DNA of 22,802 nt from an uncultured Collinsella sp. (GCA_900546085.1 URBS01000021.1:1-22802); one strand, 5' to 3'. Positions 1 to 8,810 are shown, counted from the first letter of the stretch. Numbers and translations: made by a program. Notes: a model not told the origin generated them from the sequence alone.

Positions 1-10
1 CGACACGCAT

Positions 11-49
11 AAAAAGCCTCCCATTTCTCGTGTCCAAGAAATGGGAGGC
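11..49 (-). terminator. Rho-independent terminator of the phosphoesterase gene
   Basis: A perfect 13-bp inverted repeat (16-28 with 37-49, 8-nt loop) is followed on the minus strand by five T (11-15). It lies about 30 nt beyond the phosphoesterase stop codon, the normal place for its intrinsic terminator. Confidence 0.85.
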
Positions 50-80
50 AGTTCATCTGCATCCCCCGTTTTTGTTGCGG

Positions 81-548
81 TTAGTCCAAGTCAATAAACT
101 TGGTGCTTAGGATCTTGCCGTCTTTGACGAGCATTCTGGCCATGGTGGGGCCTCGGGTGCCTCTGGGGTAGCTGGCGCTGCCCGGGTTGAGGACTAGGCA
201 GCGGCCCACTTGGGCTTCTTTGGTTACGTGGGTGTGACCGTTGATGGCTACGTCTACGGATCCCACCGGAAGGTCTTCGCGGTAGTGGGCTACGGCGAAT
301 TTGAGGCCTTCGTAGGTAAAGAGCGCAAGACGGTCTACATCGGGGCCGTAGTCGCGGTAGTAATCGTTGTTGCCCAAGACGGCCCGCACGGGGGCGATGG
401 TGCATAGGTGCTCGTAGTCCATCTCTGACGTAAGGTCGCCGGCGTGGATGATCAGGTCTGCGCCCTCAAGCTCATCCAAGAGCGCAGGCGATAAATAGCC
501 GTGGGTGTCCGAGATGATGTCGATACGCTTGGCGCTTGCGCTGTTCAT
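81..548 (-). CDS. YfcE/MJ0936-type metallophosphoesterase
   Basis: A 155-residue cytoplasmic calcineurin-like phosphoesterase that probably hydrolyses phosphodiesters with two bound metal ions; the natural substrate is unknown. The family metal motifs appear in order: D14-x-H16 (SDTHG), G37-D38, G59-N-N61-D62, H88 (VAHY) and G104-H105-T-H107. The length is typical of the compact YfcE/MJ0936 group, which lacks extra domains. The ATG at 546-548 is preceded by a GGAAGG-type ribosome site about 6 nt upstream. A strong terminator follows the gene, and another terminator (588-638) precedes it, so it is probably transcribed alone. The family call is firm; the substrate cannot be deduced. Confidence 0.9.
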   Translation of the reverse strand: MNSASAKRIDIISDTHGYLSPALLDELEGADLIIHAGDLTSEMDYEHLCTIAPVRAVLGNNDYYRDYGPDVDRLALFTYEGLKFAVAHYREDLPVGSVDVAINGHTHVTKEAQVGRCLVLNPGSASYPRGTRGPTMARMLVKDGKILSTKFIDLD

Positions 549-587
549 GGGATCCCTTCCGCAAAAAACGATTCGGCAGATACATAC

Positions 588-638
588 AAAAAAGGCCCCA
601 CGGCTCCGCAGACGATGGGTCTACAGGGCTGCGGGGCC
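588..638 (-). terminator. Terminator of the glycosyltransferase/kinase/regulator operon
   Basis: GGCCCC (594-599) pairs with GGGGCC (633-638), and the stem extends inward through G-U pairs. On the minus strand it is followed by a run of T (588-593). It sits a few nt past the stop of the LytTR regulator. The stem has one mismatch and a long loop, so it is less ideal than its neighbours. Confidence 0.7.
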
Positions 639-644
639 AGTGTG

Positions 645-1361
645 CTAGAGACTCAGGGCCTTCTTGAGCGGCACGACGCGGCGGCGCGAAACCGGCACGC
701 GTTCGTCGACGCCCGTAATGCCCAGCTGGATGGCGCCCGAGGGCACCGTCTCGACGTCCGTAACGCACGCCAAGTTGACGATATAGCGGCGGTGAACACG
801 GAAGAAGCCAAAGTCGCAGAGCTTGGCCTCAAACTGCGCCAGCGAGGTCGTCGACAAAAAGCGATCATCGACGGTATAGATGCAGGAGTAATCGTCCTTG
901 GCCATGATAAAGCGAATGTCATCCACGGGAATGAGCACCTTGCGGCCGCCCTTTTCCACCGGGATACGCTCGATGGTCACTTTGCTGTCCGTAACAGGCT
1001 TGGCGCGTTGCATGACCTTCTCGATCGCGCGATCCAAGCGAGCTTCCTCGACCGGCTTCATCAGATAATCGACGGCATCCACGTCGAATGCCTCGACCGC
1101 ATGGTCGCTATACGCAGTCACAAATACGATCGCCGGCGGATTTTTGAGCTTATGCAGCGCCTCGGCAAGTTGCAGGCCCGAGGCACCGGGCATCGAGATA
1201 TCGAGAAACACGACATCCACGCGACTTTCCATAAGCATCTCGATGGCGGAGCGGACGCTCGACGCCTCCGTGATCGTGCCGATCTTGCCCGTTTGCTCGA
1301 GCAAGAAGCAAAGCTCCGAGCGAGCCGGCGCCTCATCATCCACAATCATCGCACGCAGCAT
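645..1361 (-). CDS. LytTR-family response regulator (system 1)
   Basis: A 238-residue DNA-binding response regulator. The receiver domain (residues 1-115) has the acidic pocket D8-D9, phospho-acceptor D54 (FLDISMP), T82 and K102 (MKPV). The C-terminal LytTR domain (about 135-232) carries the family pattern FRVHRRYIVNL and ends in VPVSRRR, so it should bind direct-repeat DNA sites. I chose the ATG at 1359-1361 because a GAAAGG site lies 10 nt upstream; an in-frame TTG 21 nt earlier lies over that site and is unlikely. It follows its partner kinase by 72 nt and is the last gene of the operon. Its target genes are not visible, although LytTR regulators often act on nearby transport or envelope genes. 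Confidence 0.92.
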   Translation of the reverse strand: MLRAMIVDDEAPARSELCFLLEQTGKIGTITEASSVRSAIEMLMESRVDVVFLDISMPGASGLQLAEALHKLKNPPAIVFVTAYSDHAVEAFDVDAVDYLMKPVEEARLDRAIEKVMQRAKPVTDSKVTIERIPVEKGGRKVLIPVDDIRFIMAKDDYSCIYTVDDRFLSTTSLAQFEAKLCDFGFFRVHRRYIVNLACVTDVETVPSGAIQLGITGVDERVPVSRRRVVPLKKALSL

Positions 1362-1433
1362 AGGGATAAAACCTTTCGTCAACTAACTACGCCGGGCATC
1401 CGTCGCATGACGTTGGGCCCGTAGCCTTTTATT

Positions 1434-2777
1434 TTACTCTTGAATGTCAAAGATGCTCTCTGACAAATCAAGATGAAGAAGCACTTTGGTGCCCTTGCCC
1501 GGCGCCGATTCGACACGCGTATAGGAGTGCGGCCCAAAAAAGCGATGGATGCGCTCCGAAATATTGTGCATGGCCACACCGGCGCCGCCACCCTGGGGAG
1601 AGCTGGCGTCGGGACGGGCAGAGCGCTCGTCAAACAGTCTGGCGGCGGTACCCTCATCCATGCCCACGCCATTATCGGCCACGGCAATCAAGATTGCATC
1701 CTCGCCGTCTTGGTGAACGGTCACGTCGATCCTCAGGGCGTCGTCATCGCCCATACCATGACGCACAGCGTTCTCGACAATCGGCTGGATCACGAACGCC
1801 GGCACCAGCGTATCTTCCACATCCTCGGACACATCGAACGTCGCAAGCACGCGGTCCTCGCCAAAGCGGGCCTTCTCAAAGGTAAGGTAGCGCTTGGTCT
1901 GTGCGACCTCGCGCGAGACCGGAATAAGCGATCCCGAGTTGTCGAGCGTGGCGCGATAGAACGATGAGAACTCACGAAGCAGTTCGCGGGCCCTCAGCGG
2001 GTCGGTGCGCGTAAACGATGCAATGGTGTTCAGCGTGTTGAACAGGAAGTGCGGGTTAATCTGCGCCTGCAGCGCACGCACCTCGGCGCGCGCTGTGAGT
2101 TCCTTTTGCACCTCGAGCTCGTGGATGGCGAGCTGCGTGGACAAAATCTCGGCAAAGCCCGAGGCAAGCGCGTACTGGGTACGGTCGACGGCGCGCGGGG
2201 TCTTGTAGTAGAACTTGAGCGTGCCGACGGTACGATCGCCCACCTTGATGGGGGCGATAATGCCGGCGGGGACTTGGTTGTGCGAGCCGTCCGAGCCCAC
2301 GACATCCACCATACGGTTGAACGACTGCACGATGCCATGTTCGATAACGTAGCGTGTGGCAAGCGTGTGGATGGGAGAATCTGGCAGTAGTTTTTCCTCA
2401 AACTCGCCCGCGCAGGCAAGCACGTTGTCCTCATCGGTGATGGCCACCGTCATGGCGCGCGTCTCGGGCAAAATGCGCTGGCACACCAAACGCGCCGACT
2501 CCTGCGTCAGACCGCCCTTAATGTCCTCGAGCATGGCCGAGGCCACCGAGAGCGTCTCCTCGGTGTACTGGGAGCGCACCGAATCGGGATTGAGCGTCAA
2601 AAAGATAAAGATGCACAGAAAGATGCACAGCAGTGCGCAGGCGACCACGGTCGCGATCGGCTCGATTCCAGTCGCCAGGGCAAAAATAAAGTACACCAGC
2701 ACGCAAATGGCGCAGGCAACGGCAATGATGCGAAAGATTGATATTGAACTATCGCGCTGGGCGCGGCGGTCGATCAT
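1434..2777 (-). CDS. LytS/YehU-type sensor histidine kinase (system 1)
   Basis: A 447-residue membrane histidine kinase. Two hydrophobic helices lie at about residues 14-34 and 40-60 with almost no external loop. A GAF-like cytoplasmic sensor region follows (about 75-215). The His_kinase domain has phospho-acceptor H243 in QINPHFLFNT. The ATPase domain has the N box (VENAVRHG, N336), DNGVGM and a GGGAG lid loop. Without an external domain, the signal is probably cytoplasmic or membrane-borne. Its ATG overlaps the stop of the upstream glycosyltransferase by 4 nt (ATGA), so translation is probably coupled. The partner regulator lies downstream. It is clearly paralogous to the kinase at 7307-8692: the segments ALASGFA, STQLA and ELTAR are shared at matching positions. 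Confidence 0.93.
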   Translation of the reverse strand: MIDRRAQRDSSISIFRIIAVACAICVLVYFIFALATGIEPIATVVACALLCIFLCIFIFLTLNPDSVRSQYTEETLSVASAMLEDIKGGLTQESARLVCQRILPETRAMTVAITDEDNVLACAGEFEEKLLPDSPIHTLATRYVIEHGIVQSFNRMVDVVGSDGSHNQVPAGIIAPIKVGDRTVGTLKFYYKTPRAVDRTQYALASGFAEILSTQLAIHELEVQKELTARAEVRALQAQINPHFLFNTLNTIASFTRTDPLRARELLREFSSFYRATLDNSGSLIPVSREVAQTKRYLTFEKARFGEDRVLATFDVSEDVEDTLVPAFVIQPIVENAVRHGMGDDDALRIDVTVHQDGEDAILIAVADNGVGMDEGTAARLFDERSARPDASSPQGGGAGVAMHNISERIHRFFGPHSYTRVESAPGKGTKVLLHLDLSESIFDIQE

Positions 2778-3961
2778 TCGGCCCCCTCCAGGATACTGAT
2801 CAGTTGTGCGTCACGCCAAAGCCCGTCCATGATCTTGGGCCAAAAACTCTGGAAACGCAGGTAGCTTGCAGCGTTTTGGCGCGCATAGGCTTTTGCCTCG
2901 TCGATACCATGGCGCCAGATGCGCAGGTAGCCCTCATGCTCGCGGGTAAACACGCTGCGGACCATAGCGGTCTTGCGCACGCGGTCGTCGAGCTCGCGCG
3001 AAATCCACGGGCCCGGGTAGGGCATGAGCGATGCTGCCGTAACGGGAATGAGCTCCTTTTGATGCGCGGCGAATGTCAACTTGGCCCGTTCGTAGTACCA
3101 ACGGTAGACATCCTGCATAAAGCGCGGTGAGCGCTTTTCGGACTCCGGAGGCAGATGGCGCACGGTCCACTCGTTATCGAACCACACGTCGTAGCCAAAC
3201 ATGCGCATGTTAAAGAGGTAATCCAGATCCTCGCCACGGGTGATAAACGGATCAAAGGCCACACGCGTAAAGGCGCGGGCGTGCAGGGCCATCAGGCCGC
3301 CGCACACGTAGTTGGAGCGCGAGATGCGGGTGCCCGAGAGCGCCTTTTTCATCCAACGGTTGAACTCGATGCGCTTGGTCCACCAACGATGGCAGATGCC
3401 CACCTTGTCCGTGGGCGCCAGCGGGGATCCGTCGCGATCGTAAAAGTAACCGCTCTTGACCAAAATCGGCAGGCCCTGACGCGTCTGCTGGCCCAGCGCA
3501 TAGGTCGCGCGCTTCATAAAGTCGGCGTCGATGACAGTCTCATCGTCATCCAAAAAGATAACCGCGTCATGCCCCAGCACAGCGGCACAGGCTAGCCCCA
3601 TGTTGCGGATGGCGCCGTAGCCTCGCAGACTCACGCACTCGCCCGAACCCTTGGGTGCGATCTGAGCAACCCGGTCTGCGATGCGCGAGGCCTGGGTGTT
3701 GGTGACAACGGTGACCTTGAGCGTGGGATGCGCGTCGACAATCTCGTGCACGCGCAGCGACACATCGGCTGTGGCAGAAACGGGACAGACCACCAAAAGG
3801 ATGATGCGCGGGATGTCACGTACCTGCTCAAGCGAGGCCAGGCAGCGGTCGAGTTCGGGATTGTCGGCGTTGAGACGCGTCGAATGGTCATAGGTGCCAG
3901 GGGCGTTTGCGCAAGCGTCATCGCCCGCCCAATACGTTGGAATCACGACCGTGGCGTTCAT
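2774..3961 (-). CDS. GT2-like glycosyltransferase
   Basis: A 395-residue protein that starts with a nucleotide-sugar-binding fold (NATVVIPTYWAG). It has the metal-binding acidic triplet D138-D139-D140 in VIFLDDDE and a downstream GEDLDYLFNM segment typical of the GT2/GT-A fold. I see no membrane helix, so it probably acts in the cytoplasm on an envelope or cell-surface glycan; the donor and acceptor are unknown. The ATG at 3959-3961 follows a GGGAGGGTAAGG ribosome site. It is the first gene of the operon with the kinase and regulator of system 1 (4-nt overlap), which links that system to envelope glycan synthesis only by inference. A terminator hairpin stands 22 nt upstream of its start. Confidence 0.82.
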   Translation of the reverse strand: MNATVVIPTYWAGDDACANAPGTYDHSTRLNADNPELDRCLASLEQVRDIPRIILLVVCPVSATADVSLRVHEIVDAHPTLKVTVVTNTQASRIADRVAQIAPKGSGECVSLRGYGAIRNMGLACAAVLGHDAVIFLDDDETVIDADFMKRATYALGQQTRQGLPILVKSGYFYDRDGSPLAPTDKVGICHRWWTKRIEFNRWMKKALSGTRISRSNYVCGGLMALHARAFTRVAFDPFITRGEDLDYLFNMRMFGYDVWFDNEWTVRHLPPESEKRSPRFMQDVYRWYYERAKLTFAAHQKELIPVTAASLMPYPGPWISRELDDRVRKTAMVRSVFTREHEGYLRIWRHGIDEAKAYARQNAASYLRFQSFWPKIMDGLWRDAQLISILEGAE

Positions 3962-3982
3962 GCCTTACCCTCCCTGCAACAC

Positions 3983-4018
3983 AAAAACGGGACGCCGCCA
4001 AACACAGGCGACGCCCCG
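3983..4018 (-). terminator. Terminator after the MFS gene, in the leader of the glycosyltransferase operon
   Basis: Two 12-nt arms (3988-3999 and 4007-4018) pair completely in minus-strand RNA, with two G-U pairs, and are followed by TTTTT (3983-3987). It serves the MFS gene ending at 4133. It ends only 22 nt before the glycosyltransferase start, leaving no room for a complete promoter between them. Confidence 0.82.
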
Positions 4019-4132
4019 CGACCTAGCTGACTCCATCATACCCACTTGGGCTAATCATTGTTCGAAAGTCAGAATGTTTATTGCGGATAACCCCAAAAGA
4101 GTATCGCGGCGGACGCAATTACCGGCAAGTTC

Positions 4133-5392
4133 CTATGCGGCCTGCTCTGCCGTCTGAGACATGCGGGACAGACGGACCAGCAGCACAAAGCCCACCACCA
4201 GCAGCACGCCGATAGACAGGACGCCCAGCGACGGGTTGCCGGTCAGCGAGGTGACGACCGACACCAGGAAGGTGCCCATAACGCTTGCATAGCGGCCAAA
4301 GATATCAAAGAAGCCGTAGTACTCGTTGGACTTTTCCTTGGGAATAATGCGGCCAAAGTAGCTGCGGCTCAGCGCCTGCACGCCGCCTTGGAACAGGCCG
4401 ACCAAAATGGCAAGCACCCAAAACTCAAAGGCGGTCTTGAGGAAGAACGCGGCAAAGAGCACGATGCCCATATAGGCGGCGACGGCCACCAAGATCATAT
4501 TGAGCGTGCCCACGCGACCGGCAAGCTTGCCGTAGATGATGGCGGACGGGAAGGCCACAAACTGCGTAACGAGCAGAGCCAGCACCAGTTGGGTCGAGTC
4601 GATGCCCAAAGCCGATCCATAGCTGGTTGCCATGGAAATGACCGTGTGCACGCCGTCGATGTAGAAGAAGAACGCGATCATGTAGACCAGCACGGTCTTG
4701 TTGTGGGCGATCTCGCGCATGGTGTGTCCGACCTCGGAGAACACGCCGCCCACGATGTGGCCGATGGTGTCCTCGGGACCACGCTCGCGACCGTACTTCT
4801 GCTTATAGGTGCGAATGAGCGGCAGGGTAAAGATGAGCCACCAGGCGCCGGTGATGACAAACGACAGACGCGTTGCCAGCATGGTGGGGATACCAAGAGC
4901 GGAACCACCCATGATAAGCGCCAGGCAGATGATGAACGGCACGGTGGAACCGATGTAGCCCCAGGCATAGCCCGAGCTGGACACGGCGTCCATGCGCTCG
5001 TCGGTGGTAATGTCGGGCAGCATGGCGTCGTAGAACGTCATAGAAGAGTTAAGGCCGATGGTGCACAGCACGTACACGGTCAAAAATGCCATGGCGGACA
5101 TTGGGATAGCCTGCGCCAGGCAAAGAACCAGGCCCGTGAGGAAGAAGCCCAAGAAGAACTTGATCTTGTTGCCGGCGTAATCGGCAAGCGCGCCCAGAAT
5201 GGGCATGAGCATGGCAATGACCAGCGAGGCAATCGTCTGCGCGTTGCCCCAAGCGACCACCAGGTCTGCCGAGGAAGCACCGGTATTGATGGCGTTAAAG
5301 TAGATGGGCACCACCGAGGTATTGAGCAGCACGAGGGCCGAGTTTCCCACATCGTACATGACCCAGTTACGCTCGAGCTTGGTGTATTTCAT
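4133..5392 (-). CDS. MFS transporter of the UMF1/Atg22-like family
   Basis: A 419-residue integral membrane protein with about 12 hydrophobic helices and a charged central loop (about residues 195-225). The N-terminus has the hallmark of the UMF1/Atg22 group, ERNWVMYDVGNSA. Fungal Atg22 exports amino acids from the vacuole; the substrates of bacterial members are not established, so none is assigned. The ATG at 5390-5392 has a GAAGGG site about 10 nt upstream. It lies 101 nt after the phospholipase-like gene on the same strand with no clear terminator between them, so read-through from the second kinase operon is possible. A strong terminator follows at 3983-4018. Confidence 0.87.
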   Translation of the reverse strand: MKYTKLERNWVMYDVGNSALVLLNTSVVPIYFNAINTGASSADLVVAWGNAQTIASLVIAMLMPILGALADYAGNKIKFFLGFFLTGLVLCLAQAIPMSAMAFLTVYVLCTIGLNSSMTFYDAMLPDITTDERMDAVSSSGYAWGYIGSTVPFIICLALIMGGSALGIPTMLATRLSFVITGAWWLIFTLPLIRTYKQKYGRERGPEDTIGHIVGGVFSEVGHTMREIAHNKTVLVYMIAFFFYIDGVHTVISMATSYGSALGIDSTQLVLALLVTQFVAFPSAIIYGKLAGRVGTLNMILVAVAAYMGIVLFAAFFLKTAFEFWVLAILVGLFQGGVQALSRSYFGRIIPKEKSNEYYGFFDIFGRYASVMGTFLVSVVTSLTGNPSLGVLSIGVLLVVGFVLLVRLSRMSQTAEQAA

Positions 5393-5493
5393 GGACAGGG
5401 ACCCTTCGTATTCGCCCGATATGCAGCTAGTTCATCGTACCCCAATTGCACGGAGGCGCCGGTAAGGATTCGGCAAAGAGACAGGAGCGGACC

Positions 5494-6438
5494 CTACTCC
5501 TCGCGGTCGAACTCCTCGTCGGTGCCGAGCACGCGGCCGCTGTAGTTGACGTGACCGGTCACGGCCTCCATGTCACCGGTCTCGATAAAACGCGCGACCG
5601 TGCACTCGTAATCGACCAGCGCGCGATCAAAGACCTCGGGGAAACTCTCGTTCGAGACCTCATCGGTAAAGGGATTCTTCCATGTCAGATGGCCCAGGTT
5701 ACCGGTGCGCTCGGGCAGCTCCGTCGTCACGCGATGGGCAAGGCCGTCGAGCAGCGAGTAGTCGTGCACCAACCCCTCAACCAGCGAGATCGCGCGCGTC
5801 TTTACGGAGCCGGCCGGCTCAATCGCGCGGTAAAGTCGCTGCATATTGGCTACGGCAGCACCGTACTCCCCCACCGGGATATCGATGCCGTACACGCGTC
5901 CGGCAACATAGCTCATCAGCACACCGGCAACGCGATTGATGCGATCGGTGGTAACGATCTCGCCCGCCGGCGGGTAATCGTCAACCGTAGCGCCATCGCG
6001 TTTAAGCTGCAGCATCAGTACATCCAGGTCGCTCTCGATCACGGCATGGACCTGACTGCTCGAATCCTCAAGCTCTGAATCGGACTCCACGATGCCAAAC
6101 TGTTGCTCATAGACAAAGGGATGGGCGTTGCGGTCGAGCACGTAATGAGACAGCAGGCCCAGCGCAAACGCACGGCCCAGGTTGGCATCGCGCGGCAGCA
6201 GGTGCGACACGCCGTCGCGCAGGCACGAGAACTGACGCGACATGCGCGACCGATGCATGACCTGCGCCAGCAGCGTGCAGTCGGAAACACGCGGTGTCAG
6301 AATGTGAAAGAAAAACGGGTCGGGGCCTTGGTTGCCCAAGATAAAGGCAATGCGCTCTTCATCGGACGTGATGACGCCCTGCGGAAGACGGTCGATGCTT
6401 TCCTCGCCAAACAGATGATGGGTGATAAGCGCGGGCAT
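5494..6438 (-). CDS. Zinc-dependent phospholipase C-like protein
   Basis: A 314-residue protein of the zinc-dependent phospholipase C/S1-P1-like helical fold. The visible metal-ligand candidates are H7-H8 (ITHHLFG), D40 (GNQGPDPFF), H98 (SHYVLD), D102 and H106 (NAHPF). There is no signal peptide or membrane helix, unlike secreted clostridial phospholipase C, so it is probably an intracellular relative; phospholipase activity is not shown. I chose the ATG at 6436-6438 because GAAAGGA lies just upstream; the in-frame extension of 10 residues has no ribosome site. It follows the system-2 regulator by 92 nt and probably belongs to that transcript. Confidence 0.75.
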   Translation of the reverse strand: MPALITHHLFGEESIDRLPQGVITSDEERIAFILGNQGPDPFFFHILTPRVSDCTLLAQVMHRSRMSRQFSCLRDGVSHLLPRDANLGRAFALGLLSHYVLDRNAHPFVYEQQFGIVESDSELEDSSSQVHAVIESDLDVLMLQLKRDGATVDDYPPAGEIVTTDRINRVAGVLMSYVAGRVYGIDIPVGEYGAAVANMQRLYRAIEPAGSVKTRAISLVEGLVHDYSLLDGLAHRVTTELPERTGNLGHLTWKNPFTDEVSNESFPEVFDRALVDYECTVARFIETGDMEAVTGHVNYSGRVLGTDEEFDREE

Positions 6439-6530
6439 AATGATCCTTTCGATTTCATTCGATGCCACCCATTATGCCCACCGCGCGCCCATGCCAAACC
6501 TGCGATGGTAAACGACGGCACGCAAGCCTC

Positions 6531-7265
6531 TTACGCAAGCCCCAGGTGCGACTTGACCTCGGCGGCACGACGACGGGACACCGGCACCGTCGAGCTCACG
6601 CGGTCGAGCCTGAGCTCCATCAACCCCGTGGAGCCAATCTCAACATTGTGCACGTCTTCCAAATTGACCAGATAGCTGCGATGAACGCGAATAAAGCCCT
6701 CGGAGCCCAAGCGACGTTCGAGCGAAGAGATCGACTCATTGATCAGATATGTTCCCTCGGCGCAGACGGCGTTGCAAAAATCGGCACGCGCCTCAAAGTA
6801 GCAGACATCCGCCACGGGGATGAACACCTTTTTGCCCCCGCGATCCACCGTCAGGCGCAAGGGCTGGCGCGGAGCATGGACGACACGACGAACGCCCAGG
6901 GCGGCCTCGATCTTATCGAGCGCCTTTGACAGGCGGGCATCCTCGACCGGCTTGACGACGTAATCAATGGCATCGAGGTTATAGGCATCGGCCGCATACT
7001 CGGCAAATGCCGTCACAAACACCACGACCGGCGGCGTTTTTAGGTTCTGCAGCGTCTCGGCAAGCTCGATTCCCGAGCGGCCGGGCATCGTGATATCCAA
7101 AAACAGCACGTCGGGCTTGTTCGACAGAATCGACTCCACGGCCTCGGTGACATTGCCCGCCTCGGCAATCTGTCCCACACGTGCATCCTTTTCCAGCAGA
7201 TAACGTAGCTCAGCCCTAATAGGAGGCTCGTCATCAACCACCAAGATGTTCCATCCCTCGGACAT
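6531..7265 (-). CDS. LytTR-family response regulator (system 2)
   Basis: A 244-residue response regulator paralogous to the one at 645-1361. The receiver has acidic pocket D11-D12, phospho-acceptor D57 (FLDITMPG), T85 and K105 (VVKPV). The LytTR domain (about 140-238) has FIRVHRSYLVNL and a terminal VPVSRRR. The ATG at 7263-7265 follows a GAGGGGAAG ribosome site. The kinase gene upstream ends 41 nt away and the phospholipase-like gene follows 92 nt downstream. Two such pairs within 8 kb suggest an old duplication; their receivers differ enough for separate signalling. Confidence 0.92.
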   Translation of the reverse strand: MSEGWNILVVDDEPPIRAELRYLLEKDARVGQIAEAGNVTEAVESILSNKPDVLFLDITMPGRSGIELAETLQNLKTPPVVVFVTAFAEYAADAYNLDAIDYVVKPVEDARLSKALDKIEAALGVRRVVHAPRQPLRLTVDRGGKKVFIPVADVCYFEARADFCNAVCAEGTYLINESISSLERRLGSEGFIRVHRSYLVNLEDVHNVEIGSTGLMELRLDRVSSTVPVSRRRAAEVKSHLGLA

Positions 7266-7306
7266 ATGCGCTTCCCCTCTTTTTTCTCTCTCAATCCAAC
7301 CGCGCG

Positions 7307-8692
7307 CTACACCTTCATCGGCGCCGGCTCATGCGGCTCGCCGTTCAGCTCGACGATGACCTGCGTTCCCACGCCCTCCTGGGACTTCACGCGCATGCCG
7401 GAATCTTCCCCGTAAAAGAAATGGATGCGCTGAAGCACGTTGAAGAGCGCCAGGCCGCAGCCTCGCTTGATGGAGCCGTCGGCGGTAATGCTCTCGGGCT
7501 CCTCTCGGCGATGCTGCTCAAACAGGTGCGCGCAGACTTCTTCGCTCATACCGATGCCGTCATCTTCGACGATGATCTCCAGACCGTCATCGGTCTCAAA
7601 AGCCCTAACACGAATAGAAAGCGGCTCGGTCTCGCGCTGCGCATGCTTGATGCAGTTTTCGAGCAGCGGCTGCAAGATAAACGGCGGCACCATGCTGTCG
7701 CGCACCTCAAAGTCGATATCGACCGAGACGCGCAGACGGCCGTCGCCATACCGGGCCTGCATAAGGTTGATGTAACGAGTGCCCTGTTCCACCTCGTGCT
7801 CGAGCGTTGTGAGGGTATCGGAATCGGACAGTGTCTGACGGTAGTAATTGGAAAAGTCGATGAGCAGCGACCTGGCCTTGTCCGGCTCGGTACGCACGAG
7901 CGACACGATGGTGCTGATGGTGTTAAACAGAAAATGAGGATCGACCTGCGATTGCAAGGCGCGCAGCTCCACGCGAGCTGTAAGCTCGTCCTGGCGCTCG
8001 AGCTCAAAGCTCGCAAGCTGCGTGGAAATGAGGTCGGCAAAGCCCGAGGCAAGCGCCGTCTGGCGCATATCGATGCTGCTCAGGCGGGGATAGTACAGCT
8101 CGAGCGTACCCACGCAATGCCCGCGCACGGTAAGCGGCGCGACAATGCCGGCGCGCAGGCGGGGAAAATAGCCGCCCGTCTCGGTCGAGGCATCGCGCGA
8201 GAACACACTTTGTTCACCGCTGTTGATCACGTTGAGCGTAGTCCGCAGTACCACCGGGGTGCCCGCGGGGCATTTTGCCGAGTCCTCGCCCCAGCTTGCC
8301 AACACCTGCCTGCCGTCGGTAAAGCAGATGGCGGAGGCGATAGTTTCGGACAAGATGATCTTAGAGGCGCCCAGGGCAGCTTCGGGCGTAAGGCCGCGCG
8401 ACGTGTAGGCGAATATTTTTGAAGCGATGGCGAGCGTGCGGTCGGTTGCGCTCGATGTGAGGTCGTCGGGAACGACAAAGACGTACGAGAAGAAGAAGCA
8501 CAGCATGACCAAGCCGGCAATGACGACAACGGCCGGAACGGGATTGGGATTATCGGTTAGATCCCAGATGAGCAGCAGGATAAGCAGCGGAACGACAATA
8601 CCGAGCAAGATGGCTTGAACCACATGCTGAGCGGTACGAAAGACCTTGGTAGAGTTGTAGCTCTTGCCCAGAATCAGCCTATTGAGATCCAC
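7307..8692 (-). CDS. LytS/YehU-type sensor histidine kinase (system 2)
   Basis: A membrane histidine kinase of 461 residues from the GTG at 8690-8692. Two close hydrophobic helices (about residues 25-75) are followed by a GAF-like sensor region, H253 in QVDPHFLFNT, N-box N346 (LENCIKHA), EDDGIGM and a GCGLALFN loop. Start choice: AAGGAG (8699-8704) abuts an ATG at 8698 but lies 6 nt before the GTG, so the GTG fits better; the ATG would add two residues. A longer in-frame ATG at 8761 would read through a terminator hairpin and is rejected. The partner regulator follows by 41 nt. The signal is unknown and probably cytoplasmic, since no external domain is present. Confidence 0.9.
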   Translation of the reverse strand: MDLNRLILGKSYNSTKVFRTAQHVVQAILLGIVVPLLILLLIWDLTDNPNPVPAVVVIAGLVMLCFFFSYVFVVPDDLTSSATDRTLAIASKIFAYTSRGLTPEAALGASKIILSETIASAICFTDGRQVLASWGEDSAKCPAGTPVVLRTTLNVINSGEQSVFSRDASTETGGYFPRLRAGIVAPLTVRGHCVGTLELYYPRLSSIDMRQTALASGFADLISTQLASFELERQDELTARVELRALQSQVDPHFLFNTISTIVSLVRTEPDKARSLLIDFSNYYRQTLSDSDTLTTLEHEVEQGTRYINLMQARYGDGRLRVSVDIDFEVRDSMVPPFILQPLLENCIKHAQRETEPLSIRVRAFETDDGLEIIVEDDGIGMSEEVCAHLFEQHRREEPESITADGSIKRGCGLALFNVLQRIHFFYGEDSGMRVKSQEGVGTQVIVELNGEPHEPAPMKV

Positions 8693-8723
8693 CGTCATCT
8701 CCTTCTTACTGACGCACCCCATA

Positions 8724-8752
8724 GCAATAAAGAGGGCCGCAAGCGACCCTCT
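8724..8752 (-). terminator. Terminator of the permease/amidohydrolase unit
   Basis: A GC-rich hairpin (arms 8731-8740 and 8743-8752, essentially no mismatches in RNA) is followed on the minus strand by a T-rich tract. It lies about 60 nt past the amidohydrolase stop and 25-30 nt before the system-2 kinase start, so it also sits in any kinase leader transcribed from upstream. Confidence 0.65.
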
Positions 8753-8754
8753 CC

Positions 8755-8769
8755 ATTGCATTATGCAAT
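8755..8769. promoter_or_regulatory. 15-bp perfect palindrome with CATAAT, possible operator/promoter of kinase system 2
   Basis: ATTGCAT-T-ATGCAAT is a perfect dyad. Its minus-strand centre contains CATAAT, a reasonable -10 hexamer for the kinase gene downstream. A good -35 is not obvious. A regulator-binding site overlapping a promoter is inferred only. Confidence 0.3.
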
Positions 8770-8810
8770 CAAATACTGTGTTTTACATCAAGCCATCGAT
8801 GAACGGTAGC

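Noticed and set aside
1362..1382. TTG start giving the system-1 regulator 7 more residues
   Set aside because: That start lies over the GAAAGG ribosome site that serves the ATG at 1359-1361, and receiver domains normally begin at MLRAMIVDDE.
8693..8761. Longer N-terminus for the system-2 kinase
   Set aside because: It would translate through the terminator hairpin at 8731-8752 and has no ribosome site.
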